Notes under the pieces: model-generated
Databases searched by the model: none
Told to the model about the DNA's origin: nothing
What the model saw: only the letters and a program-made list of their open reading frames with translations
Made by a program: the position numbers and the translations under genes
Part shown: piece by piece, positions 1 to 8,666 of the stretch
How the letters are laid out: each line of letters starts with the position of its first letter
How positions within the stretch are numbered: the first letter of the stretch is position 1
Source of the DNA: Myxococcales bacterium
Lineage (GTDB): Bacteria; Myxococcota_A; Polyangia; Polyangiales; Polyangiaceae
Direction of reading: 5' to 3'
NCBI GenBank assembly: GCA_903642325.1
Contig: CAHJWM010000033.1
Span: forward strand, 1-63,658
Length of the DNA: 63,658 nucleotides

Positions 1-308
1 GCGTAGGCCAGCCAGCGCTCTTCCAGCGCCTCGCGCAGGTTCACGGGGAGAAGCGTGCCGCCCGCCGGGGGCTCGCCGCTTGCGCCGCCCGCAGTCGGTG
101 CTGCGCCCCCGGTCGCGGCACCAGAGCTCCCGACGCTGCCGCTCTGCCCTGGGCTACCCCCCGCCGCCGTCGCAGCCCCGGCCGTGCCCGCCGTTGGAAA
201 ATTGAAACCTCCGCCTCCGCTGGCGTCGCTCGAGGAACACCCGTAAATGCACGCACCCGTGGCTCCGAGCATCACGAGAACGGCACCGGCAGACAATGAA
301 GATCGCAT
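1..308 (-). CDS. Partial lipoprotein with Gly/Ala-rich linker
   Basis: An open frame runs leftward from an ATG at 308 to the window edge (102 codons, no stop), so only the N-terminus is present. Residues 1-24 form a lipoprotein-type signal: charged start MRSS, a hydrophobic stretch, then Cys at 20 and 24. The IYGC at 21-24 fits a lipobox best. A low-complexity Gly/Ala/Ser/Thr/Pro linker of about 60 residues follows, and the first structured-looking segment (LLPVNLREALEERW) begins near residue 86. Such linkers are common in surface lipoproteins of Polyangia. The function cannot be told because the body of the protein lies outside the window. Confidence 0.75.
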   Translation of the reverse strand, partial: MRSSLSAGAVLVMLGATGACIYGCSSSDASGGGGFNFPTAGTAGAATAAGGSPGQSGSVGSSGAATGGAAPTAGGASGEPPAGGTLLPVNLREALEERWLAY

Positions 309-844
309 CTATTTTTTCCTTCGTTCAGGGGGCGCCGACGGCGCTAGTTAGTCAGCGAGCGTAGCGGTCGGGGCGCGGCACCAGACAGTGTCCGCAAACG
401 GTAGCATCTGCCGCGTCATTTACCGATTACTCCGACTACACCAAGCACAAATGGAAAAAAGCGCACGGCGGGTGCGTGCTGTGGGCCTCGTGGGCTAAAG
501 CGCCCGCCTGCAGTGAAATAATCAGTCGACGGCGGCCGACGCGACGAAGGTTGCGCGCAACCTCGATACTGAGCGGCGGCTCGTGGTGACGTTCGCTCCG
601 TGAAGCCCTGCGCATGATGACCGCGCAGCTCAACTCCGCGCGTCGCATGCGAAGTTCGAGCACGCGCGCCGCACTCATGAGCCGCTCGCCACTGAAGCTA
701 GCCCCGATCCACCGCGGAGCGACGACATCGTGGCGGCGGCCCCCTGCGAATCCTAGCTCGCGACTCGGGGGCAAAGGGGTAAAATCCTGGGCAGGTGCGC
801 AACCGGCCCGAATATTTGCGGCTCATGGTAAACGCTCGGGCTCG
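309..844. other. 536-bp intergenic region
   Basis: This is the region between two divergent genes. Small overlapping frames on both strands lack family motifs and look like GC-rich shadows. An in-frame extension of the downstream methylase to an ATG at 614 is possible, but the added residues are low-complexity Arg/Ser/Ala and fall before the conserved motif. I see no RNA gene or clear repeat here. Confidence 0.4.
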
Positions 845-1711
845 ATGCAGGCCCGAGCCGACGTGAAACCGGTCCTCAAATGGGCTGGCGGCAAGCGCCA
901 GTTGCTCGAGCCGATTCTGGCCTTCGTCGAGCGCATTTTTCCGACTCAGATCGAAAAATATTACGAGCCTTTTGCAGGCGGTGGGGCCGTGTTTTTCGCA
1001 CTCGTCGCGAGGGGCAAATTCAAGCGTGCCCGGCTCAGCGACAAGAACGAGGATCTGATCCGCGTGTACACCGCGCTGCGTGACGACGCACACTCGGTGA
1101 TCCACGAGCTCGAGAAGCTCTGCCAAGCGAAGCTCAGTGAAGATACCTATTACAAGGTGCGGGCGAGCCGCCCGACGAAAGCGCCGGCGCGCGCGGCCCG
1201 TATGCTCTACCTCAACCGTACGGGCTACAATGGCTTGTATCGAGTGAACCGTAGCGGCGAATTCAACGTCCCCTACGGGCGTTACAAAAAGCCGAACATC
1301 TTGGACCCGGCGCGCCTGCTCGCCACCGCGGGAGCGTTGCAAGGCGTCGAGCTCGCGGTCGAGGACTTCGAGCAATGTTGCGCTCGCGCTAAACGGGGCG
1401 ACTTCGTGTACTTCGATCCGCCCTACGTGCCGGTCTCCAAAACCTCGAGCTTTGCCGCTTATCACTCGGTTGCCTTCACCTTGACCGAGCATGAACGGCT
1501 GGCCAAAACTTTCGCCAAGCTCAGCAAGCGCGGCGTTGCCGCCCTGCTTTCCAATTCCGACACACCCGAGACGCGTCGGCTTTTTGCCGCATTCGATACG
1601 CATACAGTGCACGCCAAACGCGCCATCAATTCCAACGGCGCTCGCCGCGGCAAAGTGTCCGAGCTGCTCGTGCGCGCGCACGTCTCTGCTCTTGCGCGAC
1701 AAGCCAAATAG
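845..1711 (+). CDS. D12-class adenine-specific DNA methyltransferase (Dam-like)
   Basis: The predicted 288-residue enzyme should transfer a methyl group from S-adenosylmethionine to N6 of adenine in DNA. The alpha-group (D12/Dam) motif order is visible: KWAGGKRQLL near residue 11 (motif X), EPFAGGGAVFF near 39 (motif I, SAM binding), and the catalytic DPPY motif near 190, with LLSNSDT further on. I chose the ATG at 845 because it lies just before motif X, as in Dam proteins. The frame stays open upstream to 614, but that part is low-complexity. No restriction endonuclease gene adjoins it, so it looks like an orphan methylase. Target specificity (GATC or other) cannot be read by eye. Confidence 0.9.
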   Translation: MQARADVKPVLKWAGGKRQLLEPILAFVERIFPTQIEKYYEPFAGGGAVFFALVARGKFKRARLSDKNEDLIRVYTALRDDAHSVIHELEKLCQAKLSEDTYYKVRASRPTKAPARAARMLYLNRTGYNGLYRVNRSGEFNVPYGRYKKPNILDPARLLATAGALQGVELAVEDFEQCCARAKRGDFVYFDPPYVPVSKTSSFAAYHSVAFTLTEHERLAKTFAKLSKRGVAALLSNSDTPETRRLFAAFDTHTVHAKRAINSNGARRGKVSELLVRAHVSALARQAK

Positions 1712-1771
1712 CTCTCGTAATCCTGCACTTCGCCGCGTGTCCGGTCGGCTCGGGGAGAGCGTGAGCTTGCT

Positions 1772-3193
1772 CTAGTCGCCCTCTTGGAACCGATACAACG
1801 CCCCGTCCCGTTGCCCGCCCGCGTAGAGCGCGCCCTGAAAGACGCTCAATGGGGGCGCACAAAAGCTATCGTTCAGCTCGAACGGCGATTTTTTGTCGTC
1901 GAATCGTGCAAGCTCGGTCGGGCCACTCGCGTCCAGCCTAAGCAAAGCGCGCGATGTGAGCACGTGCAGCGCGCCCTTGAAGCGGACGATGTCCGCGGGC
2001 ACGCCCGCGTCCTTCGGGAGTGCCACGATACGCCAGGTATCGCCGTCGCTCGTGACGCGCAGCGCGACGCCAGAGTGGTTCCAGGCGATCCAGTACAATG
2101 CGCCGCGATCGACATACCAGCGTAGGGTTTGCGCGGTGCCGGTCTCTGTGACACGCACCGCGTGCAAGTCGGATTGAGTGATCACCTCGCGCTCGGCGGG
2201 CGGCGCAAAGTACACGTAGTCATTCGGTTCGCTCTGATCGTAGTCTTGGAGGCCCGCGTATAGCCGGTCCTTGAAGCGGACCAGAAACGTCAAGCGCCAG
2301 ACGCCGTTCTGATACGGATGGGGATAGTCGGCAGCGTAGCGAAAGCGCGCGCCGATCTCGTCCTCGACTTGCAAGGCGCCGGGCGAGGCTCCGTGCCACG
2401 CGCGTTGTCCGGGCGGCACTGAGCCCGTGGCCGCGTATTGATGGCCGCGGAAGCGAATCACGTCGATCACGTGGTAGGCCCGCGGCAGCACCGCGGCGCC
2501 AGCGTGATCGGCGTCTGGAGGCCGCGGCGGCAGGTGGCCCGGCATGCGCGCTCGCGCAAAGTCGCCCGCGCTGCTGGACACGAACACGAAGCCTTCGGTG
2601 CCCGGCTCGGAGAGCCCAAAACCATTGTACGGAGGATCCGCGTCGGCCACGAACAGCCGCGCTCCGATGGCATGAACGCGTAAAAATCCCTGCCCCGCGC
2701 CGCCGCCTTTGCTGGGTTCGCCCGAGCGATTCCAGTCGAATGCGACCGAAAATGGCCGACTGTCGGCAGGCCGGTAACGCGTCACCGTTGCGCCATCGAG
2801 GCCGAGTGGCCGCGTCGCGTGCGCCGCATACAAGCTATCGCCGAGCGGGGTCAAATCACAGATCCGCTGCAGAGCCAAGGGCGCGCGCCCCACGCGCACG
2901 AAGTGTCCCGGAGCCGATGGCCCGGAGTCGTCCACTTGCGGCGGCGCGTCGTCGTCGCCGTCTGCGTCCAAGCGTGCAGCTCCGGCGCTAGCGCCAGGCT
3001 CGGGGGGCTCGTTCTCTGACCCCGGCGCTGCGGGCTCGCTCCTTTTAGAGGGAGAGGCGACCCCAGACGAGGCCGGTCGCGGCCGCTCCGCCGAGCTCGA
3101 CGCGTCGGTCGATGCGGGCGGGCTTTGGCTCGGCGGCGGCGCTTGGCAGGCGGCGAAAACGCAAGCAATGACGATCAGGAGGCGCCAATTCAC
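1772..3193 (-). CDS. Putative lipoprotein with beta-propeller-like repeats
   Basis: The 473-residue product starts with a clear lipoprotein signal (MNWRLLIVIACVFAAC, lipobox FAAC with Cys16). A long Pro/Ser/Ala/Asp-rich linker runs to about residue 95. The rest carries short recurring segments with a similar hydrophobic-Tyr-Ala pattern: GDSLYAAH, FRGHQYAATG, FKDRLYAG, FKGALHVL and FQGALYAGG. This spacing suggests a beta-propeller (Kelch/TolB-like) fold. No catalytic motif is recognised. It converges with the methylase gene and lies 78 bp downstream of the kinase gene on the same strand. An envelope location is inferred from the signal; the function is unknown. Confidence 0.75.
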   Translation of the reverse strand: MNWRLLIVIACVFAACQAPPPSQSPPASTDASSSAERPRPASSGVASPSKRSEPAAPGSENEPPEPGASAGAARLDADGDDDAPPQVDDSGPSAPGHFVRVGRAPLALQRICDLTPLGDSLYAAHATRPLGLDGATVTRYRPADSRPFSVAFDWNRSGEPSKGGGAGQGFLRVHAIGARLFVADADPPYNGFGLSEPGTEGFVFVSSSAGDFARARMPGHLPPRPPDADHAGAAVLPRAYHVIDVIRFRGHQYAATGSVPPGQRAWHGASPGALQVEDEIGARFRYAADYPHPYQNGVWRLTFLVRFKDRLYAGLQDYDQSEPNDYVYFAPPAEREVITQSDLHAVRVTETGTAQTLRWYVDRGALYWIAWNHSGVALRVTSDGDTWRIVALPKDAGVPADIVRFKGALHVLTSRALLRLDASGPTELARFDDKKSPFELNDSFCAPPLSVFQGALYAGGQRDGALYRFQEGD

Positions 3194-3271
3194 GCGGCGA
3201 ACTTAGCAAAGTATGACGCGACGAACGATGTGGCAGTTTCGCCCGTGCGTTCGTCCCGGCAAGCGTCGAGC

Positions 3272-5002
3272 TCAACCCTGAGCGTCCGATTCCAGCTCCT
3301 GGAAGAGCGGCATCAGCTCGCGTCGACTACGCAGCGGCTTGCAGAAGCGCGTGGCACGTTCGAGGAGCAGCGCTTCCAGCTCATCCGCGCGAGGACCGAG
3401 CTCCGACACGGCTTTGCGCAGCTCGCCCTCTTCGCGTTCCAGGCCTTCTTCGTTCTTGGCCAAGGCGGCGCGCAGCTCGCGGATCTGAAATTCCAGATCT
3501 TCGACCTCGCCGCGTCGCGTAGCGGCACGGGCTTCGGCGTCTTTCATGCGCTGTTTCGAGGTGCACCACGTGTCGACGATATCCGCGCAGCGACGGTACG
3601 CGGCGGCTAGCTCCGGATAGGGCTCGACGAACGCCGAGCGCCCTTCCCAGCGCATCGCGTCGCTCACCGCCCGCTTCAGCTCTTCCATGGGGCGATCCAT
3701 GTCCAGCGTCAGCGCCGCTGTGCCCGCCAATGCGCCCTTCAGCTCGCCCCGCGCCTTACTCGCGTCGATGCCGAGGGCATCCACCGCGTGTCCGAGACGC
3801 TGCCTGATTTCACGTCCGCGAGCTTCGATGCTCTCGAGCGCGCGTTGCTCGGTGATGGCTTTGGCGCGGAGCTCACTGATCTCGCGCACCAAGTGCTTGA
3901 TTTCCAGAAACAGCTCGTTCAGCCCCGCGGGCCGATCATGGGCGAAAGCCACGGCCAGCATTTGTTCGAACACCGCGGTCCGCTTCAGCCAGCGGTCGAT
4001 TGCCACGGTGGGCAGAGTCTTGGCAAGACTCCGCGATTCGATCTCGTCGCCGAACGCGTCGACTTGCACGCGCAGGCCAATCGCGCCGGCGATGGCCATC
4101 AGGTCGGTATTCACGCGGTGGGCATCCACCGGCCGATCCTTGGCGTCTTTGGCCAGGCACTCCATCACGAGCTTCTCGAGGGCGCTCGGGATGGAAGGGT
4201 CGTGCTTTTTGGGCGCGACCGGCTCTTCCTTGAGATGCTTGATGAAATACGTGGTGATGTCGCTGGCATCGAAGGGGAACGTGCCCGTCACCATCTCGTA
4301 CATGACGACGCCCAGCGAATACAGATCAGCCGACGGCCCCGCCTCGATCGACGTGATGCGCTCCGGCGCCATGTACTGTGGTGTGCCGAAGACCTCACCC
4401 GCGCCCGTGAGCCGTGAATCTTCCATGGACCGGGCAATGCCGAAGTCGAGCAATTTTACTTGATCGGCCCCGTTCGGGCCTCGCGCCAAAAAAATATTCT
4501 CGGGCTTGAGATCGCGGTGAATCACCTCCAGATCGTGAGCGCGCGCCAAGGCACGCGAGATTTGAATCATGATCGGCAGGCCGCGCTCGAGCGGCACTTT
4601 GCCGTGCTCGAGCAGGTCCGCGAGCGTCTCGCCCTGCAGCAGTTCCATGACCAGGTACACGAGCCCGTCGGGGGTCTCGCCTTGGTCGAAAATCTCGATG
4701 ATGTTTGGATGAGCGAGCTTCTGCGCGGCTTTGGCCTCGCGCCGAAAACGCTCGCGAATGATCTCGTTCCGCGTGTACTGCGGGCTCATCACCTTGACCG
4801 CGCACGGCCGATCGACCAAGCGGTGACGAGCGGCGTAAACGGTGGCCATGCCGCCCTGACCCAATACGTCTTCGATCTGGTAGCGGCCGGCGATCGTGGT
4901 TCCAATCAGGGGGTCCTGCAGCACGACCAGCGCACCGCCGCATAGGAAGCATGCAGCGCTGTCATCGGGATACTTCAGCTTGCACTGCGGACACGACTTC
5001 AT
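3272..5002 (-). CDS. Serine/threonine protein kinase with N-terminal zinc ribbon and C-terminal coiled coil
   Basis: The 576-residue protein opens with a short zinc ribbon (CPQC at 4-7, CFLC at 18-21). A complete Hanks-type kinase domain follows at about 41-310: glycine loop GQGGMATVY at 49-56, ATP-anchoring Lys70 in [14 protein letters not shown] at 162-169, DFG at 186-188 and APE at 212-214. All catalytic residues are present, so it should be active. Residues about 350-570 are rich in Glu, Arg, Ala and Leu with heptad-like spacing, predicting coiled coil. No membrane segment is seen, so it is probably cytoplasmic, unlike PknB-type receptor kinases. It is divergent from the SH3-domain gene at 5136. 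Its substrate is unknown. Confidence 0.93.
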   Translation of the reverse strand: MKSCPQCKLKYPDDSAACFLCGGALVVLQDPLIGTTIAGRYQIEDVLGQGGMATVYAARHRLVDRPCAVKVMSPQYTRNEIIRERFRREAKAAQKLAHPNIIEIFDQGETPDGLVYLVMELLQGETLADLLEHGKVPLERGLPIMIQISRALARAHDLEVIHRDLKPENIFLARGPNGADQVKLLDFGIARSMEDSRLTGAGEVFGTPQYMAPERITSIEAGPSADLYSLGVVMYEMVTGTFPFDASDITTYFIKHLKEEPVAPKKHDPSIPSALEKLVMECLAKDAKDRPVDAHRVNTDLMAIAGAIGLRVQVDAFGDEIESRSLAKTLPTVAIDRWLKRTAVFEQMLAVAFAHDRPAGLNELFLEIKHLVREISELRAKAITEQRALESIEARGREIRQRLGHAVDALGIDASKARGELKGALAGTAALTLDMDRPMEELKRAVSDAMRWEGRSAFVEPYPELAAAYRRCADIVDTWCTSKQRMKDAEARAATRRGEVEDLEFQIRELRAALAKNEEGLEREEGELRKAVSELGPRADELEALLLERATRFCKPLRSRRELMPLFQELESDAQG

Positions 5003-5135
5003 GACCCTGCGCTATCCTCCCCGGATCGTTTGCGGGAAGAAAGCGCTTCCGATATTGGGCCGGGATTCGCCTGCGATCAGCCGATCATCGGCGCCGGGCC
5101 ATGGTAGAACGCTGCCGAAAAGGTAGTGTGGCGGC

Positions 5136-6026
5136 GTGCCGGCAGAACGACGACAACCCCTGAAGATCGAGGTGCCGAACCAAAAGCAGGAAAGCCTGCG
5201 TTTTGGCCGGGTTGGGCTGATCGTCAGCGTCGGTTTTGCGATCGGAATACTGTGGCCGCGCCTGGCCGGCTTCAAGCTCGTGCCCGCGGTGCCAAGTCAG
5301 CCGGCTGACAGTAGCAGCTTGGACTTGACCGGTGCGCCCGCGGATCCCAAACCCTCGGCGGCGGCCAGCGCTCCGGCGGCGCAGGAGAGCGAGCCACCGC
5401 CCGCCGACCCCGAGCCCGCTGACCGTCTCAAGGTGAGCGAGCCGCAGTTCGTGAACTGCGGACCCAAGGGTAAGAAGCGCAAAGCAGACTGCGATTCAAT
5501 CGAGTTCGATCGCGTGGCGCGCCCGCACATCTTGGCGCTCGCCGCCTGCCCCGGTGCCGCGCACATGGCAGGCTCGCTGTCACTGGGGTTCGATCTGGAC
5601 TTCGATTCGCAGTCGGTCAAAGGCATCAAAAATGGCAAGAGCACGAGCTTGCCCGGGAGTGACGCGGAAGCGCTGTTGACCTGCGAAAAGAAGGAAATTT
5701 CGACGGTCTCGCTCGCGGGAATCCCGCACAAGGAGCAGACTTATTCGGTGTTTTACCGAGTCGATTTCGCGAAAGAGGATGCGGCAAAGTCTGCTCCCGC
5801 CACGGATCTTGCGCCGGGTGACGTCACCGAGGCCACTGGCCACGCGACCGTGGCCTGGGACGTCGCTTTGGTGCGCGCTTCGGCCAGCCGCGACGGGGCA
5901 GTCACTGCGCGCGTCCTGCAGGGTACCCGCGTATCCGTCACCGGTCGGCGCGGCGACTGGTACCGCATCAAGTACGACGTGAAGGGCAACGTGGGCTGGG
6001 TGTATCGCACCGCCATTGGCATGTGA
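5136..6026 (+). CDS. Membrane-anchored protein with C-terminal bacterial SH3 domain
   Basis: The 296-residue product begins at a GTG preceded by AGGTAG. A single hydrophobic segment near residues 24-41 probably anchors it in the inner membrane. A Pro/Ala/Ser/Glu-rich linker (about 50-90) leads to a middle domain with several Cys residues (VNCGPKGKK, CDSIEFD, LAACPG, LLTCEKK). The last 65 residues look like a bacterial SH3 domain (VRASASRDG, VLQGTRVSV, GDWYRIKY, GNVGWVYRT), which in this family often binds cell wall or proteins. Its start lies 133 bp from the start of the divergent kinase gene. A periplasmic role is inferred. Confidence 0.8.
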   Translation: MPAERRQPLKIEVPNQKQESLRFGRVGLIVSVGFAIGILWPRLAGFKLVPAVPSQPADSSSLDLTGAPADPKPSAAASAPAAQESEPPPADPEPADRLKVSEPQFVNCGPKGKKRKADCDSIEFDRVARPHILALAACPGAAHMAGSLSLGFDLDFDSQSVKGIKNGKSTSLPGSDAEALLTCEKKEISTVSLAGIPHKEQTYSVFYRVDFAKEDAAKSAPATDLAPGDVTEATGHATVAWDVALVRASASRDGAVTARVLQGTRVSVTGRRGDWYRIKYDVKGNVGWVYRTAIGM

Positions 6027-6088
6027 TTGGCGAAAAAAGTGGCGGTCACCCGTGGCGAGCGAGCCGCGTGTGCGATAAGTTTTTACGA

Positions 6089-6493
6089 GTGACCCCGAAA
6101 AAGCAGGCTCCTGATGCCAACGACTCAGCTCCGGTCGCGGCCGCAGCGCCCGCAGCGCCTGACATTGCCCTGATCGGCGGTCCGACCGCAGATGGGGAAG
6201 GGCTGCGCATCCTGCGCGCACGAGACAATCGCTTAGAAGTCGGCGCCATCCGCCCAATCCGCGAAGGCGTGCCCATCACCGGGGAGCTCGTGACGCTCCG
6301 TCCGCGCCCGGAATTACCCGGGCTATGTGACGTTGAGGTGCAGTATCGCGCGCCCCAGGTCGCAAGCGATCGCCAAGAGGCGCACGCCGCGCTTCCGCAC
6401 GCGGGCCCGGCTCAGGTCGCGAGCGATGGTTACAGGAAAAATTGGGACGTGATCTGGAGTCGTCCGGACGCGCGCGCCAAGGTCCTCAATTAG
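6089..6493 (+). CDS. Conserved hypothetical protein
   Basis: This 134-residue protein has no recognised domain. The chosen GTG at 6089 begins VTPKKQAPDAND; the frame is also open to a GTG at 6023 that overlaps the stop of the SH3 gene (GTGA), giving 156 residues, so coupling to that gene is possible. After an Ala/Pro-rich stretch come an IALIGG segment and a compact region (LRILRARDN, VGAIRPIREG, LVTLRPRPE) that looks like a small beta domain. The C-terminus (NWDVIWSRP) is Trp-rich. It ends 7 bp before the convergent DUF4340 gene. Confidence 0.6.
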   Translation: MTPKKQAPDANDSAPVAAAAPAAPDIALIGGPTADGEGLRILRARDNRLEVGAIRPIREGVPITGELVTLRPRPELPGLCDVEVQYRAPQVASDRQEAHAALPHAGPAQVASDGYRKNWDVIWSRPDARAKVLN

Positions 6494-6500
6494 ATGCGGG

Positions 6501-8666
6501 CTAGAGCGCGTCGCTCAGTGCTCGCACTTTGCTCTGTGCCATGACGAACGTCGCATCGACGCCACTGACTCGCAGATAGAAAATACTCGTCGAGCGCCAG
6601 ACGTCGCCCGCGCCGAAGCTCACGGTTTGCACGGCGCCCACCTTGGGCGTCAAATGCAACGTCAGGCCTGGTTTGCTGAGTCCTTCTGCCGGTCGAGGGG
6701 GCCCGATGTGAATCGCCGCCTCCGGCCGCAGGTCGCCCAATGCCTCGAGCACCGCCGCGACTCGCTCTGCGGCAAAGCTCGCCGGAGGCACCGGCGCCCA
6801 TTGCTCCCCGTGACGCTCGAGGTGCAGCGCATGGCCATGCGCTTCCACGATGATGCGGTCGAAGGCCGCCGCAGATCCGGGGAAGGCCGAGCGATTGATC
6901 AGCAAGGTGTCGCACAGCTCGCGTACGGATCGCTGCAGCACGAACACTGGCCCACCTTCCGCGAGCGATGCATAGATACCTGCCTCGGTCTCGTTCCCAA
7001 AGCGCAGTGTATGTTCGATACCGAGCCCGCTTTCGCCCTTGGACACGAAGCGCACGGAAACCGACGGATGCTCGAGACCGAACGAGCCGTCGTCGCGGTC
7101 GGCAACGAAGCGCTCCGCGGTCAGCGCGCCAAGCGCTTGGATCAGGTCCGTGCTCAGCCCACTGTCTAGTTCGAAGCCCTTGGGCTCCCGCAGCTGAAGC
7201 TCCCCATTCTTGTCCCGGTCGAGCGTCTGCTTGCTTGCTGCGTTCGATATGTCCGCGGACACGAAGCTCGAGGGTCCAAATTCGGTGAGCTTGCGCGCAT
7301 ACAAGAGGGTTGAATCGGCCGTGAAGGCGCGGGCGGCCTCACGAGGTAGCCGCAGCAGCACGCCGTCCTGCTCGCGGTAGACCCACAGCGTGCCCGTACC
7401 GTTTGCTTTACCGACGCGCACCGATTGCTGCACGACGTCCGCGTCGCGAGCCGCGGAGGAGCGCAGCGTGACCGAGCTGCGAGCTGGCTCGAGGCCGAGC
7501 TCGGCCGGCTTCTTGTCGACCTCGCGTTCGCCGACGGCCTCGAGCAGCGCCTTGATGCGTTGATTCCCGGCTTCGAGCTCGACGGCAGTTTCGGCTCCGG
7601 CGTGGAGGACGAAGGCGTTACCCTTGCGAAGCAGCGCGAATTTGCTCGAGCCGCCCGTGATGTCGAGCTCCTCGACTTCGTCCGCGTGAAGCGAGAAGGG
7701 GTGTCGATCGACGAAGTCGCTCGCCGCGAGCCGTAGCGTGGCTTCCAGGTCGCGCGGTGCGCAGGCGCTTTGCGCGCTGGGTGCGCGCCGCACCACCACG
7801 AGCTGCGCCGGGTCTCCGGGGCAGCTCCCGCCTACTTCGAACCGATACAGCTCGTGCTTGCCCTCGAGCTCGAATTGGGCTCGCACGGGGCCGAGCGCGC
7901 TTTCTGCTTCGGACGGAGTCAGAAACCGACTCCCGGAAAGGCGGCTCAGTTGAAAGAACAAGCTTCTCACCGTTTCACGATCCGCGAGCACCTTCGCTTC
8001 GCCATCGAGCAAAAATGCGATGCCGCTCACGCGGCGCAGCGTCACCCCGAGCGTTGGGCTGGAAATGACGATGCGCGTCACTTCGTGCTCGCTCAAGGGC
8101 ACGACACCGCGCTGGCGAAACGTGTCGAGCTCGACGTCCAAGTCTTCGGCCACGGCTTTGTCGACGACGACGACTTTGGCCGGCTCGTTGCCGACCGTCA
8201 CTTGCACGTAGCGCGCGCCCGCGGGCGTCGGCGCGTTATTGCCGACCAACACCTGATATGACGAGTCGAGCGTGCGCAGGCTCAGGCGCAGGCGTGGCTT
8301 GTCCAATCCGAAGGCGCCGAGGGGCGGCCCCGGGTCGACCGAGCGCAGCGCGCGCGCGTTGGCCAGCGCCGTCAACAGCTTATCGACCGCCGCGGCGTCG
8401 GCCGGCTCCCGCACGGGAGAAATCAGCTGGAACACTGCTGGCTCCCCAGCCGCCCCTTTGCTGTGTTCGACGGTAACCCGTTGGCCTGCGCTTTCCAGCT
8501 CCAGGCGCGTGCTGTCTGCCGCGCGGAGCTCGGGCAATAGGCTGGGCGCGCTCGCGAGGCTATCGCCGGTGGTCGGCGTGCGGCGCGTCGCCAGGACGGC
8601 CACGAAGGAAGCACACGCCAATACGCCAATGCCAACGTTGATCCACGTGGTCAGTGCGGTTTTCAT
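6501..8666 (-). CDS. DUF4340-repeat protein of a GldG-type ABC export cluster
   Basis: The 721-residue product has one N-terminal membrane segment (about residues 8-26) and then a long extracytoplasmic region. The region seems to contain about five copies of a 120-140 residue unit. Each has a helix (for example LLTALANARAL, LIQALGALTAERF, VLEALGDLRPEA), an FGL/LGLE..P turn, and strands with GN or VG followed by aromatic-Val pairs. This matches the DUF4340 family, usually encoded beside ABC-2 exporters and GldG-like proteins. It is the last gene of the secA-led operon, overlapping the GldG-like gene by 4 bp (ATGA). It may be an extracytoplasmic part of the exporter, but its biochemical role is unknown. 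Confidence 0.85.
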   Translation of the reverse strand: MKTALTTWINVGIGVLACASFVAVLATRRTPTTGDSLASAPSLLPELRAADSTRLELESAGQRVTVEHSKGAAGEPAVFQLISPVREPADAAAVDKLLTALANARALRSVDPGPPLGAFGLDKPRLRLSLRTLDSSYQVLVGNNAPTPAGARYVQVTVGNEPAKVVVVDKAVAEDLDVELDTFRQRGVVPLSEHEVTRIVISSPTLGVTLRRVSGIAFLLDGEAKVLADRETVRSLFFQLSRLSGSRFLTPSEAESALGPVRAQFELEGKHELYRFEVGGSCPGDPAQLVVVRRAPSAQSACAPRDLEATLRLAASDFVDRHPFSLHADEVEELDITGGSSKFALLRKGNAFVLHAGAETAVELEAGNQRIKALLEAVGEREVDKKPAELGLEPARSSVTLRSSAARDADVVQQSVRVGKANGTGTLWVYREQDGVLLRLPREAARAFTADSTLLYARKLTEFGPSSFVSADISNAASKQTLDRDKNGELQLREPKGFELDSGLSTDLIQALGALTAERFVADRDDGSFGLEHPSVSVRFVSKGESGLGIEHTLRFGNETEAGIYASLAEGGPVFVLQRSVRELCDTLLINRSAFPGSAAAFDRIIVEAHGHALHLERHGEQWAPVPPASFAAERVAAVLEALGDLRPEAAIHIGPPRPAEGLSKPGLTLHLTPKVGAVQTVSFGAGDVWRSTSIFYLRVSGVDATFVMAQSKVRALSDAL

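Noticed and set aside
436-774. 112-residue minus-strand frame upstream of the methylase
   Set aside because: Low-complexity Arg/Ala/Ser sequence, no motif or ribosome site.
698-1702. 334-residue minus-strand frame opposite the Dam gene
   Set aside because: It is the antisense of the methylase gene, with no family motif; long shadow frames are normal in very GC-rich DNA.
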